The notes beneath the pieces are model-generated. The model was given only the letters and a program-made list of their open reading frames with translations, was not told the DNA's origin and ran no database searches. A DNA stretch of 64,000 bases from Dryocosmus kuriphilus (Eukaryota > Arthropoda > Insecta > Hymenoptera > Cynipidae): NCBI GenBank assembly GCA_038277395.1, contig CM076193.1, positions 80,418,627-80,482,626 on the forward strand, given 5' to 3'. Below are positions 34,431 through 45,910 of the stretch, in pieces. A program made the translations under genes and the position numbers. How positions within the stretch are numbered: the stretch's first letter is position 1; each line of letters begins with the position of its first letter.

Positions 34431-36215
34431 TTTAAGGCTGTTAGCCGAGGTGTCGAAAAATAGGTTAGAAATGTGATGTCGCTCAAATTTCTGTTGAATA
34501 ACATCTGCTTTCGTATCTACGACTTATGTATTTTAAAGACATACTTTTCAAAAAGATTTCCTCAACCCGGAAGGGGTTCACGGTTGTATGAGGTGCGCTT
34601 ACTATACAGCTTTTCGAAAAAAGTAAAAATATCTGTGCTAAAATACGATAATGCAAAAGTGTTGAAATGAGGGGAAGTAGAGAAAGAGTTCCAATGGTTA
34701 GAAGGAGAAAGCAATACCAGAGTAGTACTTACAATCTATAAATGATTATGTTAGGGACTGGAGAGACACTGCAACTATACACTCGCGGCACGGCATCAAT
34801 TTTTCTTTTTAGCGCATTTACAATTTTGCATACAACAACCCTACTCCATGTGAAAATCGTTAAATACAAATAATTTTATGAAACACGTGGGGTTATGACA
34901 GTATTGACAGGCCTCGAAGCTCGTCGCGCCAACCACGGCTGCCAAAATGCTGTTGGTAAAGTCGCACGCGACGGCGGGAATTTCAAATTTGCAATACAAT
35001 TGTATGGTGTGAATGGCAATGTAATATTGTTATCTTGTATAGAAATAATTAAAAAATGCCGCTTTGAAGTACCGTTCAATACTGAATGAAACTATTTATC
35101 TTCTCGTATAGGTGGATATTGTTTACTTCAAGAGTTGATCATATATCAGGAATTACCCACAGAAGTAATTATTGGGGACAATTTTTCTGCTGTTGAAAGT
35201 CTTCAAATTATGCAACGAAAATCTGTGGATTATACGCAGATGCGATGAAAAAATGAGTATGAGCTGAAAATAATGTATGCAGGCCTAAATATTACCTCTT
35301 TTTATCATAAATACGGGTATTATTGCCTACATTTTTAAGTCTCAAGTTTTTAGTTTTTAGGTAGTAAAATATTTATTTTCACAAAATATAGGAACACCTA
35401 TATTGACTCGCAGTTACAAATAATTGTGTAAAGTACAACGACGGAGAAGGCGCATCGCGGAAAATGGTATCAATACGGTAAGTACTTAAAACTCTATTCT
35501 CTCTTTAGAAAAACTTTAAAACGCTTGAAAAAAAATTCTTTCAACAATCCTTGTTACCAAAAAGTCCCTTGAGCTGCTCTCCCTACAAGCATGAGCGTCG
35601 ACTGTAGAACTCGGGGATTCCAGAAACAACTGCTATTTTAAAAATCTGCAAGAATATTTTCAAAATTAGTACCAGTTTTTGCACATGAAATAATTTCGAA
35701 ATTTCCATTTCGAAATAATGGGCAAAATAGTGAGTATGAATAAAATACAAAATTCATAGAAAACTTTCCAAATGTTAATGACAGACAGTTTTTAAAGAGA
35801 AGATACCAAACAATATTTTTCAAATATCAAAGATCAAACTTACGTTTCAAAGAATATAAAGTAATTTTAGAACACATAGCAATTGTTGGTTCGAAATTTG
35901 TACTTCCAATAATTTAGATTTCATTTCAATTTCGAACTCTTGTAATTTTGAATAAAGCTTATTTTTCAATACCTTGAATTTAAAAGACATTTAATTATGA
36001 ATACTTTCTGAATATTTAATTTTAGTTCACCATATAGAAATATGCTCGAAAATGAGCTTCAAAGCGAAATTAAGATTGTAATAGTAATGAAGCAGCTAAT
36101 TTGGCACCGCTGTAGAACCGTTGTACATTGGTTATCAGCAGAACCAACTTTCGTGCACGAAAAAGAAATTAAAATTCTATCAATAATTCTGTGATCCTCA
36201 TAAAAATTAAATTCT
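34431..36215 (+). repeat. Left arm of a ~6.3-kb imperfect palindrome
   Basis: The inverse of 39000-40764 over about 1.75 kb at high identity. The arms share paired open frames (34473-34670 with 40535-40729, and 34895-35089 with 40115-40309) whose products are nearly identical, ends included. The outer edge TTTAAGGCTG at 34431 corresponds to CAGCCTTAAA at 40755-40764, which lies inside the start of the Transib-like transposase. So the duplicated unit carries a bit of that gene. A splice-like acceptor TTCTCGTATAG precedes a 45-codon open run at 35112-35248. Confidence 0.85.
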
Positions 36216-36230
36216 AAAATGGAAAGTTAC

Positions 36231-36375
36231 CTCGCACATAAGCGAAAGAGATCTTCTACGGGGACAGGGTCATTTTTTAACCCGTCTGCATCTTGAAGTA
36301 TCGTGAAAATGGGTCCAATTAATGCCTCCAACATACACAAGAGTCCCGACACTGCGTCTATTTGAGGATTTCTCC
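36231..36375 (-). pseudogene. Transportin-3-like fragment C
   Basis: The - strand reads NPQIDAVSGLLCMLEALIGP and then IFTILQDADGLKNDPVPVED-LFRLCAR, followed at once by a splice-donor-like AG|GTAACT. From memory of the family, this resembles the middle of the karyopherin TNPO3/transportin-SR, which imports SR splicing factors. Its NPQIDAVS start is similar at DNA level to fragments A and B, so the three are diverged duplicates. No longer gene surrounds it. Confidence 0.6.
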
Positions 36376-36725
36376 CTTAAGCTGCTCTCCCCACAAGCAT
36401 GAGCGTCGACTGTAGACCTCGGGGATTCCAGAAACAGCTACTATTTTAAAAACCTACAAGAATATTTTCAAAATTAGGACCAGTTTCTGCAGACGAAATA
36501 AGTTCGAAATCTCCATTTCGAAATAATGGGCGAAATAGTGAGTATGAATAAAATACAAAATTCATAGAAAACTTTTCAAATGTTAATGACAGACAGTTTT
36601 TAAAGAGAAGATACCAAACAATATTTTTCAAATATCAAAGATCAAACTTACGTTTCAAAGAATATAAAGTAATTTTAGAACACATAGCAATTGTTGGTTC
36701 GAAATTTCTACTTTCAATAATTTCT
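36365..36725. repeat. Direct duplicate of part of the left palindrome arm
   Basis: Aligns with 35575-35920, starting at GAGCTGCTCTCCC-ACAAGCATGAGCGTCGACTG and running through GTTGGTTCGAAATTT. Both encode the same 61-codon - strand frame with a few substitutions. A weaker third copy lies at about 38690-39005. Confidence 0.75.
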
Positions 36726-36787
36726 GACACCTTCTTCAGAAATGTTTTTGACGCCTTCTTTGATTTTCGAAACGTTTATGGACAGAA

Positions 36788-37033
36788 CCACACAATGAAT
36801 GCTTCCCACATACCCAAGTTTCTCGACACTGCGTCTGTTTGAGGATTTGTGTTTCCAAGGATAGCTGCTAGTCTGTCGAGAATTTTCACAGGATCAGTCT
36901 TTGTACCTCTGTCAAACTGAAATCGCTCCATTTTTCATAAGTTCACACAACGGCCTCACCTGGAACCAGCAGAGTTCCTTCATCGAACGGTCGATTTTTT
37001 CCTGAGGGAGTCTCGACAGTATCTTCGCAACTC
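36788..37033 (-). pseudogene. Transportin-3-like fragment B with splice-like borders
   Basis: The - strand has an acceptor-like TTTTTGTTCACAG, then VAKILSRLPQEKIDRSMKEL-CWFQ. A donor-like CAG|GTGAGG at 36954-36962 is also readable as coding (VRPLCELMKNGAIS). One frame change later it reads RGTKTDPVKILDRLAAILGN, then TNPQTDAVSRNLGMWEAFIV. Order and wording match consecutive parts of TNPO3-type importins. It lacks the ~100 residues that in intact proteins separate this part from the one in fragment C. Confidence 0.65.
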
Positions 37034-37039
37034 CTGTGA

Positions 37040-37842
37040 ACAAAAATAGTAGAAACAATTCTCTAAATATGAAAAGTATTATATATAGCGACCGTGCGGG
37101 CCTCGAATAAAATTTCGAAAATGTACTTCTTTAGGATACATAGTAAAAGTTTAAAAAACAATTCCAATTTGAAATACTTTTTTTAACAAAGAAAACTAGA
37201 TAAAACGTTATACGTATATTGGTAGAATAAAATACTAATAAACAATATTTAAGAAGTTAAAGTTTCTTTCTAACTTACAATCGTATGGATTTTCAAATTG
37301 TAATTGCAGAAAGTAAATAAAGTTTGAAGTTGATACAAAGACTTAAAAATGGCTAGGTCCATAACATTTTTTATGTTATAACGCATACAAAAACTTAACA
37401 AAACAGTATTGCAAAGAATAACAAGCTCGAAATTAATAATATGAATATATAATTAGCATTATTCTCTTTTTATGAAGATTTGTCAATTTTGAAGATTATT
37501 TTCTGATCATCATATAGGTTATGTTACGCTTTGCGAATTCAAAAGGCTCAAAAGTTTATCATTTAAGATTAATCTGTTGAAAGATATGGCAGATTGAAAA
37601 TGTATTTATCATAATTCAAACATAAAGTGTCTCATTTACCTGTACAAACGACTGGTGACCATCGATCGTTTTGGCATTACAGTTGGTAAGATGTCATCCT
37701 CATTTTGTTCGACTCACTTTTCTCGATCTACAACCACTTTTTTGACTGTTTATTATCCCATTATTCAAATATTCATCTTCCTAACGATTTTCCGAGTTTT
37801 TATCACCTTTTTCAGAAATGTTTTTGACGCCTTTTTTGATTT
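37040..37842. other. AT-rich spacer between transportin-like fragments
   Basis: Intron-like AT-rich sequence. No coding motifs were recognised. Confidence 0.4.
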
Positions 37843-37984
37843 TTGAACAATGAATGCTTCCCACATACCCAGGTTTCTCGACACTGCTTCTATTTGAGGA
37901 TTTGTGTTTCCAAGGATAGCTGCGATAGCTGCTACTGTGTCGAGAAATATCACTGGATCAGTCTTTGTACCTCTGTCAACCGAA
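37843..37984 (-). pseudogene. Transportin-3-like fragment A
   Basis: A second copy of the fragment B segment. It reads DRGTKTDPVIFLD, then AAILGNTNPQIEAVSRNLGM, then WEAFIVQKSKKASKTF. A 12-bp GCAGCTATCGCA-type slip has added residues (TVAAIAAILG). Flanking DNA down to TTTTTGACGCC is shared with fragment B, so the duplicated unit is longer than the coding part. Confidence 0.6.
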
Positions 37985-38389
37985 ATGCTAGAATTTCCAT
38001 TCTAGCAAGTATCAAAATTTTAGGTTAGGATATTATAAAACATACCGGAGGTAAAGAAGGTGAACACGTGTTTGGCTGGGGCGTACAACATGTACCGAGC
38101 GTCAAGCGACTATCTTTTTGCTTTTCGGCCTTATTCGATTAATCGAATCGAATCACTTGATAAAATCGCGGGAACTTTTGAATAAGTTACATAAAATATT
38201 TATTACTCGGAAGATTTTATAATACTTTATGAAGCAAACTTTTTCCGTAACGAACAGAAACCCATAAAAAAAGACGTTGGGAACAATGGCGTGAAGACTA
38301 CTTCATAGAACAATTCCGACCAATTTCGACCAATATCAAAAAGTCGCTATAAAATCGATAACTTTTTAAGCCCCTGCACAGCAACTAAT

Positions 38390-38645
38390 CATATGGATTC
38401 GTTTGGTGGTCGTTTGGTGGTGTTTGTTAGACCACTTTTGATGGTTGGTGGTCACAATTCAAAAAGTTATGGGTTTTTAAAATTTGGGATGCCAAATTCA
38501 CGCAGCACCCCACTTTTGAATATATTCGAAAATTTTATAAGGGAATCGTTTGGTGGTTGTTTGGTAGGATTTGGTAGTCCACTTTGGACGTTGGGTGGTA
38601 CAAATGAAGAAAGATATGGAACTTTGAAAAAAAATAACCTGCACT
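38390..38645. repeat. Two diverged ~155-bp tandem units
   Basis: TCGTTTGGTGGTCGTTTGGT at about 38399 recurs as TCGTTTGGTGGTTGTTTGGT near 38547. Each is followed by a TTGGTAG/TTGTTAG-CCACTTT-GA-G-TTGG-GGT pattern and an A-rich end. The open frames here are repeat artefacts. Confidence 0.55.
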
Positions 38646-38999
38646 CCAAATTATAAAAAGGGAAAATAAAATATTCTTTATTATAATCCATTTTAGTATA
38701 ATAGTTAAACGCGAATTGAATCCAATCCAAAAATTGAACATAAAGAGCAAGTAGGAATAAAACACAAAAATAAATAGAAAACTTCCCAAAGACAGTATTA
38801 CATTATTACGAATTTGAATTTACTTTGGCTGACAATTAATTTCAAATGATTCCAAATATGAAATGGAAAAGAAGTTCCTAATTTCGGTTCCTTCACAATT
38901 TTAATTGATTTCAAGTAATAACACATTGACAGTGTTCTCTCGAAATTTCTGTTTTCAATAATTTAGATTTTATTTGAGTTTCTAGCTCTTGCAATTTTC

Positions 39000-40764
39000 A
39001 ATAAAATTTATTTTTTATGAGGATCACAGAATTATTGATAGAATTTTAATTTCTTTTTCGTGCACGAAAGTTGGTTCTGCTGATAACCAATGTACAACGG
39101 TTCTACAGCGGTGCCAAATTAGCTGCTTCATTACTATTACAATCTTAATTTCGCTTTGAAGCTCATTTTCGAGCATATTTCTATATGGTGAACTAAAATT
39201 AAATATTCAGAAAGTATTCATAATTAAATGTCTTTTAAATTCAAGGTATTGAAAAATAAGCTTTATTCAAAATTACAAGAGTTCGAAATTGAAATGAAAT
39301 CTAAATTATTGAAAGTACAAATTTCGAACCAACAATTGCTATGTGTTCCAAAATTACTTTATATTCTTTGAAACGTAAGTTTGATCTTTGATATTTGAAA
39401 AATATTGTTTGGTATCTTCTCTTTAAAAACTGTCTGTCATTAACATTTGGAAAGTTTTCTATGAATTTTGTATTTTATTCATACTCACTATTTTGCCCAT
39501 TATTTCGAAATTATTTCATCTGCAAAAACTGGTACTAATTTTGAAAATATTCTAGCAGATTTTTAAAATAGCAGTTGTTTCTGGAATCCCCGAGTTCTAC
39601 AGTCGACGCTCATGCTTGTAGGAAGAGCAGCTCAAGGGACTTTTTGGTAACAATAATTGTTGAAAGAATTTTTTTTCAAGCGTTTCAAAGTTTTTCTAAA
39701 GAGAGAATAGAGTTTTAAGTACTTACCGTATTGATACCATTTTCCGCGATGCGCCTTCTCCGTCGTTGTACTTTACACAATTATTTGTAACTGCGAGTCA
39801 ATATAGGTGTTCCTATATTTTGTGAAAATAAATATTTTACTACCTAAAAACTAAAAACTTGAGACTTAAAAATGTAGGCAATAATACCCGTATTTATGAT
39901 AAAAAGAGGTAATATTTAGGCCTGCATACATTATTTTCAGCTCATACTCATTTTTTCATCGCATCTGCGTATAATCCACAGATTTTCGTTGCATAATTTG
40001 AAGACTTTCAACAGCAGAAAAATTGTCCCCAATAATTACTTCTGTGGGTAATTCCTGATATATGATCAACTCTTGAAGTAAACAATATCCACCTATACGA
40101 GAAGATAAATAGTTTCATTCAGTATTGAACGGTACTTCAAAGCGGCATTTTTTAATTATTTCTATGCAAGATAACAATATTACATTGCCATTTACACCAT
40201 ACAATTGTATTGCAAATTTGAAATTCCCGCCGTCGCGTGCGACTTTACCAACAGCATTTTGGCAGCCGTGGTTGGCGCGACGAGCTTCGAGGCCTGTCAA
40301 TACTGTCATAACCCCACGTGTTTCATAAAATTATTTGTATATTAACGATTTTCACATGGAGTAGGGTTGTTGTATGCAAAATTGTAAATGCGCTAAAAAG
40401 AAAAATTGATGCCGTGCCGCGAGTGTATAGTTGCAGTGTCTCTCCAGTCCCTAACATAATCATTTATAGATTGTAAGTACTACTCTGGTATTGCTTTCTC
40501 CTTCTAACCATTGGAACTCTTTCTCTACTTCCCCTCATTTCAACACTTTTGCATTATCGTATTTTAGCACAGATATTTTTACTTTTTTCGAAAAGCTGTA
40601 TAGTAAGCGCACCTCATACAACCGTGAACCCCTTCCGGGTTGAGGAAATCTTTTTGAAAAGTATGTCTTTAAAATACATAAGTCGTAGATACGAAAACAG
40701 ATGTTATTCAACAGAAATTTAAGGGACACTACAGTTTTTTGACACCTCGGCCAGCAGCCTTAAA
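39000..40764 (-). repeat. Right arm of the ~6.3-kb palindrome
   Basis: Inverse copy of 34431-36215 (see that entry). Its outer end continues directly into the transposase frame, which begins around 40739, while the left arm's outer end runs into unrelated AT-rich repeats. This polarity suggests that the right side is the parent and the left arm the copy. Confidence 0.85.
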
Positions 40765-42645
40765 TATTTTCAAAAGACTCTTGTGCGACTTCTTGATTGA
40801 CGATCGCACTAGGAATATGGAAGAGCTCCTAAAATATTTGAAAACGGAATATAATCTAGAAAGCGGACAAGTGAAAGCAGCTCGAAAAAAGATAGTTGGT
40901 CAATTTCCCCTTATTTTCCAAAAAAAAAAAAAAAATGGAAAAGTGTGTTATACAATAAGCAGATTTTTGACGAGAGATTTCAAAGGTAGAATTCTTACAA
41001 TATCAAGAAAATCGTGGAAGACCCAACTCCGGCGATTTTGAAGAAAGGTCCATTTCAATGAAAAGAAGAAAAACTATTGGAAATTGAGGATTCTTACTCA
41101 GATGTAGAAGTACAGGAGGCATTTCTACGAAAATTACTAACTAGTGGCAGAAAGACTGTAGCAAATGATATGAGCGAAATCTTGGATACTAATAATAAGA
41201 TGGAAGAAGATAGCGATAATCCTTGCATATCGTTCACTGCAATTGAAGCTTTAGCTTTGATCGAGGAAGCAAAGTTGACGAAATCTCAGTACAGGCTCAT
41301 TCAGATTCAATCAAAACAAAGAAACGCTCATATATTCCCTCCTTATTATGACTTATTTGATGAGAAAAAACAGTGTTACTCTGAGTCGATAAAAGTATCA
41401 GAAAGAGGAGGTAAAATTACCACTCAATCCGTAATAGACCACACTGTAACGTGGTTGCTTAAAGACACCAGCATTAATTTTCCGGAAGTGTCAAGGAAAC
41501 GGGTTTGTTCTATGATAATACGATTAAAGTATGAACGTGATGTCACTCCAGGATTTGACTCGCTTAAACAAAAATTTGAAAGTTTAAGCATATCGGATAA
41601 GTTCATCGTCACTGTATCGATGGTGCTAGAATCATGTTTATAGGACACTGAAAATACATTAATTTGGAAAAATTCACACCCTTGATCAAGAAGGTATTGC
41701 AGACTAATGCAATACGATTGTTCACCGGAAACGAAAGAACAAACTATTTCAGTGGTTTCATCCATTAAGGAAGAAGTTAAAGAACTGAAGCCAACAAGAG
41801 TCGTAACAAATACAGGCATTTTTGTAGTGAAAACTGACTTGAAATTGACAATGGAGGATGGTAAAGTTTGCCAGGCTCTCAGCAAAACACCATATGCAGC
41901 AACTTGTTACATGTGTGGAGCTAAGCCCAAAGAGCCGAAGGATTTGCATAGAGTGAGAGAAAAACAAGAAAACGCAAGCAACTCCCAATTTTGAGTTTCA
42001 ACTTTGTACGCATGGATTCGCTTTTTGAACTGCGTTCTTCAAATAGCCTATCGCCTCAATTTCGTACATGGTCAGTAAAGATGACTGAGCACAAGAAAAT
42101 GCTAAAAACCGGATACATCAAGTTATAAGATGAAAACTGACTTGATAGCAGATATGCCAAGATAAGCTCTAGGAAAGTCAAATGATGGGAATACTACGAG
42201 AAAACTTTTTTGCAGATACTGACCAAAAATCTGAGATTACTGGCGTTGATAAGCAACTAATTGAAAGGTTTTTTCATATCTTGCAGATGTTAGCTAGTGG
42301 CGAAACAACTAATTTAGACGACCTTGAAAAGTCCATGTATGAGAAAGCATATAACTATTCGTACGTTTATACCCCTGGTATTATATGTCTGTTTCTGTTC
42401 AATAAATTCTGTTACATGGAGTAAAATTAATGATACGTTTACATCTTCCAATTGGACAGTATTCTGAAGAAGCAGCTGAAGCTCGTAATAAAGATTTAAA
42501 ATGCTTTCGTAAATTTAATACACGCAAGATTTCGAAAGTATTCACGACTAAGGATTTAGGGCACAAATTAGCAGTCAGTTCTCATCCACTGATTGCATAC
42601 GAAAGACTGAAATTAAGGAAATCTCTTAACAATATCAAGACTTAA
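40739..42645 (+). pseudogene. Transib-type (RAG1-like) transposase, multiply broken
   Basis: Five + strand open pieces: 40739-41041, 41077-41643, 41707-41994, a closed stretch to ~42180, then 42182-42424 and 42430-42645. Diagnostic motifs are TCYMCGAKPKE (a Cys pair like the RAG1/Transib zinc site), STLYAWIRFLNCVLQIAYRL (~42000-42060), SNDGNTTRKLF (~42180), and LPIGQYSEEAAEARNKDLKC, followed by FRKFNTRK. The last matches the region around the third catalytic residue (RAG1 Glu962), and the Glu is present. Just before it the paired-His zinc motif is damaged: the first His position reads Gln, followed by a TAA, while the second (LLHGVKL) is kept. The N terminus has a basic GDFEERSISMKRRKT segment split by frameshifts. 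I could not place the first two catalytic Asp residues. CMC/Chapaev is the main alternative family. Confidence 0.65.
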
Positions 42646-44500
42646 TCCCAGAATTTTCTTGTAGAATTTTTTCAAAACACTTTCAAAAATGGCTTTTATT
42701 TATTAATCTTCTTTATGCAAATAGAGCAGTCTAATTTAAGACAAATATTCGTAGACATCCTACTTTATTGAGTCATTTCAAAGTTTATAATAGTGAATGA
42801 TTTCAATTCCGGCCATAAAAATGTTCTATTTTATACAAAGTTTTTTTATAACAATGGAAACTGTTATTAGTAAATAATTTTCTGCAGTTAGAATTCTTGA
42901 GTAACGCATTTGAAGGATTTGATAATTTAATTATTTCGAAAAAACTGTATTTCGTCGATCTTGCCCTGATGCCGGGGCAAAACTGGCGACGGTTTTTTTT
43001 TATGAAGTAGAAACATCTAAGATGTAAAAAATTGATGGCTTGATTCTTTGGTATAGTATGCATTGATAAATTTACCTTTAAACATATGCAGCAAGAATAA
43101 AACGTTCTTTTTATTAAAAACATTAATAGCTGTGGTATAAGCCCTTATTCTTTGACATTCTGCTGGAAAATAGGATGATTCAGTGCGCCTCGTACATTTT
43201 TTGGTTTGAGTTTAAAGTTTGATCGTGTTATCAATAAAAATGGTAGAATTACCATCCAAGAATTTGTCAACTATTATCTTCGTTAATCTTACCACGATGG
43301 TGAAGCCTCTGCTATTTTCTAAACTTAATATATTTTTGACTTAAATTAAGTTTAAATTTCATAATTATTTGATAGAATAATGTTTCATCTACCATCAGAT
43401 AAAAACTTATATGCTGTAAATATTTAAATAAGTCTTGCAAACGTTATACTCCTGCCAGACAATCAACCAATCTTAGTTGTCAAAACTGTTTTTTTGAGTT
43501 TGAGTTTATGGCACTATTTCTGTAATAAAATAGATTATTTGATGCAAAAAATAATTAAAATAATTAAGGAATATCAATTTTATTTACATAGTCGCTTTTG
43601 CCTCGGCGATCGGTCTTTCCCAGCTTTACCCTAAGTGCTCGTATTACAGAATCAATTGTGTTGCATTTTCTGGATTATTGTGAAGTGAGTAAGTGATCCT
43701 CGCGGCTGGATCGTCTTCCGGTGTTATGGGAAGTAACGAGGCGGATGACACACAAGTAATATAGCTATGTATGTTCTGGGGTACTGGACTACTCGGTCGG
43801 GAAAACAGGGTAGGTTGTTGAGCTACATGGGCAGGGTTCTGCTCCAAAATACATGTCTATAAAAGCAACCATTTATCGACCGGCGATAATTGTTCATCCC
43901 ATTAGTCGATAATTTGCTACTGGCAGTAGATGGCGCCAGTGTGGCTACGAGAATTGGAAGGAACGGTCGACAGGGATGGTCCCTGCAGTATCAAGTGAGT
44001 AGAAACTTTTATTCACGAAGCTTTTAAAAACGTGCATGTGGGATGAACCCTGCAATACCGACCGAGCCTGTTAGTAACTTTTATGTAGAAAGAAATGCGT
44101 GAGATACCCACTTTCTATCTTCCAATATAAGTTCAAAACAATGGTGAGTCTTCCTTTGATATAAGGCGGGTTGCCGAGCTACAGGTTGCAGATTTAAATC
44201 AAAGCAGAAAGTGTACGAAATTATAACTTCTTATCGCTTATATATTAATTATTCTACCAGCTTAACTAAGTGAATGGATTTAAATAAATAAATTTTTACT
44301 GATATTAAATTTGAAAGTTTTTTTTATCCAAAAAAACTTAACCTAGTTTACAAAGTAAAATCTTAACCTAATGTAACAATGTGATCTCTTCACCTAATTT
44401 AATGAAAGTAAATGTATTGATGGACAAAAAAATCACAAGTGCTGGGTGATATGTTGCTCGAAGAAGTATTCGAGGTATCAAGATTTTTAATCACATCATC
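42646..44500. other. Mostly non-coding, with one Pro-rich open frame
   Basis: AT-rich flank of the Transib-like gene. No clear Transib terminus (CACWRTG type) could be assigned. A 67-codon - strand frame at 43644-43847 (MEQNPAHVAQQPTLFSRPSS...) is Pro/Ser-rich and unrecognised. A more GC-balanced patch at 43860-44110 holds no readable gene. Confidence 0.35.
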
Positions 44501-44870
44501 ATCATTGTCGACGTCTTTGATTTTACTTTTAGCGTAATTTTTGATAGTCAGCTGATCCCGAGGTGTCAAGAACCTGGTCCTCAGAGCAAGAGCATTTCAA
44601 ACTGTACTGTACCATTGAATTCATAGAGGACTTCATCAAACAGATAGCAGATTGCATTGCTCACTAAAGTTGTAGCAGTAGCACCTCTAACTCCATCATC
44701 CCTTTTCAATCTTCCATACACGTGCTGAAAAGGGATGATGGAGTTAGAGGTGTTACTGCTACAACTTTAGTGAGCAACGCAGTCTGCTATCTGTTTGATG
44801 AAGTTCGCTGGCAAATTGGAGAATGAACCGAATTTCATCACTGTTGTTGAATAAAGATGAGGAATAAGGT
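44500..44870 (-). pseudogene. Polinton major capsid protein fragment with inverted duplication
   Basis: The - strand at about 44600-44690 reads SNAICYLFDEVLYEFNG. The + strand copy at about 44765-44815 reads TLVSNAVCYLFDEVRWQIG. Both resemble the N-terminal region of Polinton/adintovirus double-jelly-roll major capsid proteins, as I remember them. The two copies form a hairpin (44631-44803). The rest of the capsid gene is not readable here, so this is a scrap. Confidence 0.5.
44631..44803. repeat. 78-bp near-perfect hairpin
   Basis: Arms 44631-44708 and 44726-44803 pair at 75 of 78 positions by my count, around a 17-nt loop. The sequence is capsid-coding, so this is a local inverted duplication inside a gene and not a terminal repeat. 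Confidence 0.9.
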
Positions 44871-45149
44871 TAACGTGCATGAATCTCATAGTGGGATATG
44901 GACGCATCAAATATTACTGGAGTTTGAGTTTTTAATACTTCTTCCATTTTCTTTGTTGCAACAGTAGGAGATGATAAATATCCTGATTGGGCGTTTTAAT
45001 TTCTTTCTCCACGAAGTTTGACCTCGAGACCTAGCTGTGTCTGAAGAAGTACGTTCGGAGGTGTTAGCATCTTGCGTGCTGGCTGAGAACTGGTCTGTTT
45101 CTCATATGTTGATTCTCTTATATAGACTCCTTTGCGATTGTACACAATA

Positions 45150-45485
45150 ACCATTACAATGATTTGACGTGTCGCCGTATTGTTTTAATTTCTCCTAGAA
45201 AATTCACCAAGTCTCTGTCTGGATCAACAATGCGGAGCTGAATTTACTGTACTGTCTTTACAGGGATAAGCAGATAAATGACGTGTGAAGGCACTTCTAC
45301 GATCTTATATCCTCGTAGAACGAGAGAAAATAAATTATGAATCGCGTGCACTTTGCGCTCATTGATGTAGGCTGTTCTTATGAGGAGAGAGTTCTATTGA
45401 TAGAAAGTACTCTGCCTCTAGCACGGAAGAGTTTCCTGTTATGGTGAGAGTAAACGATTCGTCTATGATGGTGTTCTTCTCTATA
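45150..45485 (-). pseudogene. Polinton minor capsid (penton-like) fragment
   Basis: The - strand reads, across several frames, ESFTLTITGNSSVLEAEYF, YINERKVHAIHNLFS, RGYKIVEVPSHVIYLLIPVK and RIVDPDRDLVNFLGEIKTIR. This resembles the conserved tail of Polinton minor capsid (penton-like) proteins in arthropods. It lies directly downstream of the cysteine protease on the same strand, a usual neighbour. Stops and frameshifts break it. The assignment is from remembered family patterns. Confidence 0.5.
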
Positions 45486-45890
45486 CTGACTCTAATAAGT
45501 TCATCACACACTCTTCTATAGACAGTATTTGTCTCTTACATGCAACTGTTCACATAGGAATTCTAAACACAAGTGTCCACACTCAACACTGTCATAGTCC
45601 TGATATCTATCAGGATTGTACTTTATTACGCTGCCAACAACGAGGTAATCATCAAGCTCCAATGGTGGACGAAGATTACCGAAACTATCAACGTATAAAA
45701 GATTATTAACAATCTTTCTGTATGTTACCCAGTAAGTACCAGGGTCGTGACTGTCATCAAGATTTAAATAACAGACTCAGTTTGGCTGTGTCCATGCACT
45801 GGTAACTGATTACGCATAAACACTCCATGGAAATGTGGAATTTTTATAGCTTTAGAATATCTCAACAGATCGATATCAGCGAGTGCACGA
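45486..45890 (-). pseudogene. Polinton cysteine protease (adenain/Ulp1-like), active site damaged
   Basis: The - strand reads IPHFHGVFMRNQLPVHG, then PGTYWVTYRK, then LELDDYLVVGSVIKYNPDRY and DSVECGHLCLEFLCEQ. This is the Polinton maturation protease, which trims capsid proteins. The catalytic His is expected in the G-T-H-W motif, but this copy has Tyr (GTYW). The Cys-rich C-G-H-L-C motif is kept. A stop and frame changes occur between the two halves. Confidence 0.6.
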
Positions 45891-45910
45891 TGAGGTATCT
45901 TCACTACAAG

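Noticed and set aside
34895..35089. 64-codon frame in both palindrome arms as a conserved gene
   Set aside because: Identity between arms follows from their recent duplication; no motif is recognised, and one arm shows a base change without a sign of selection.
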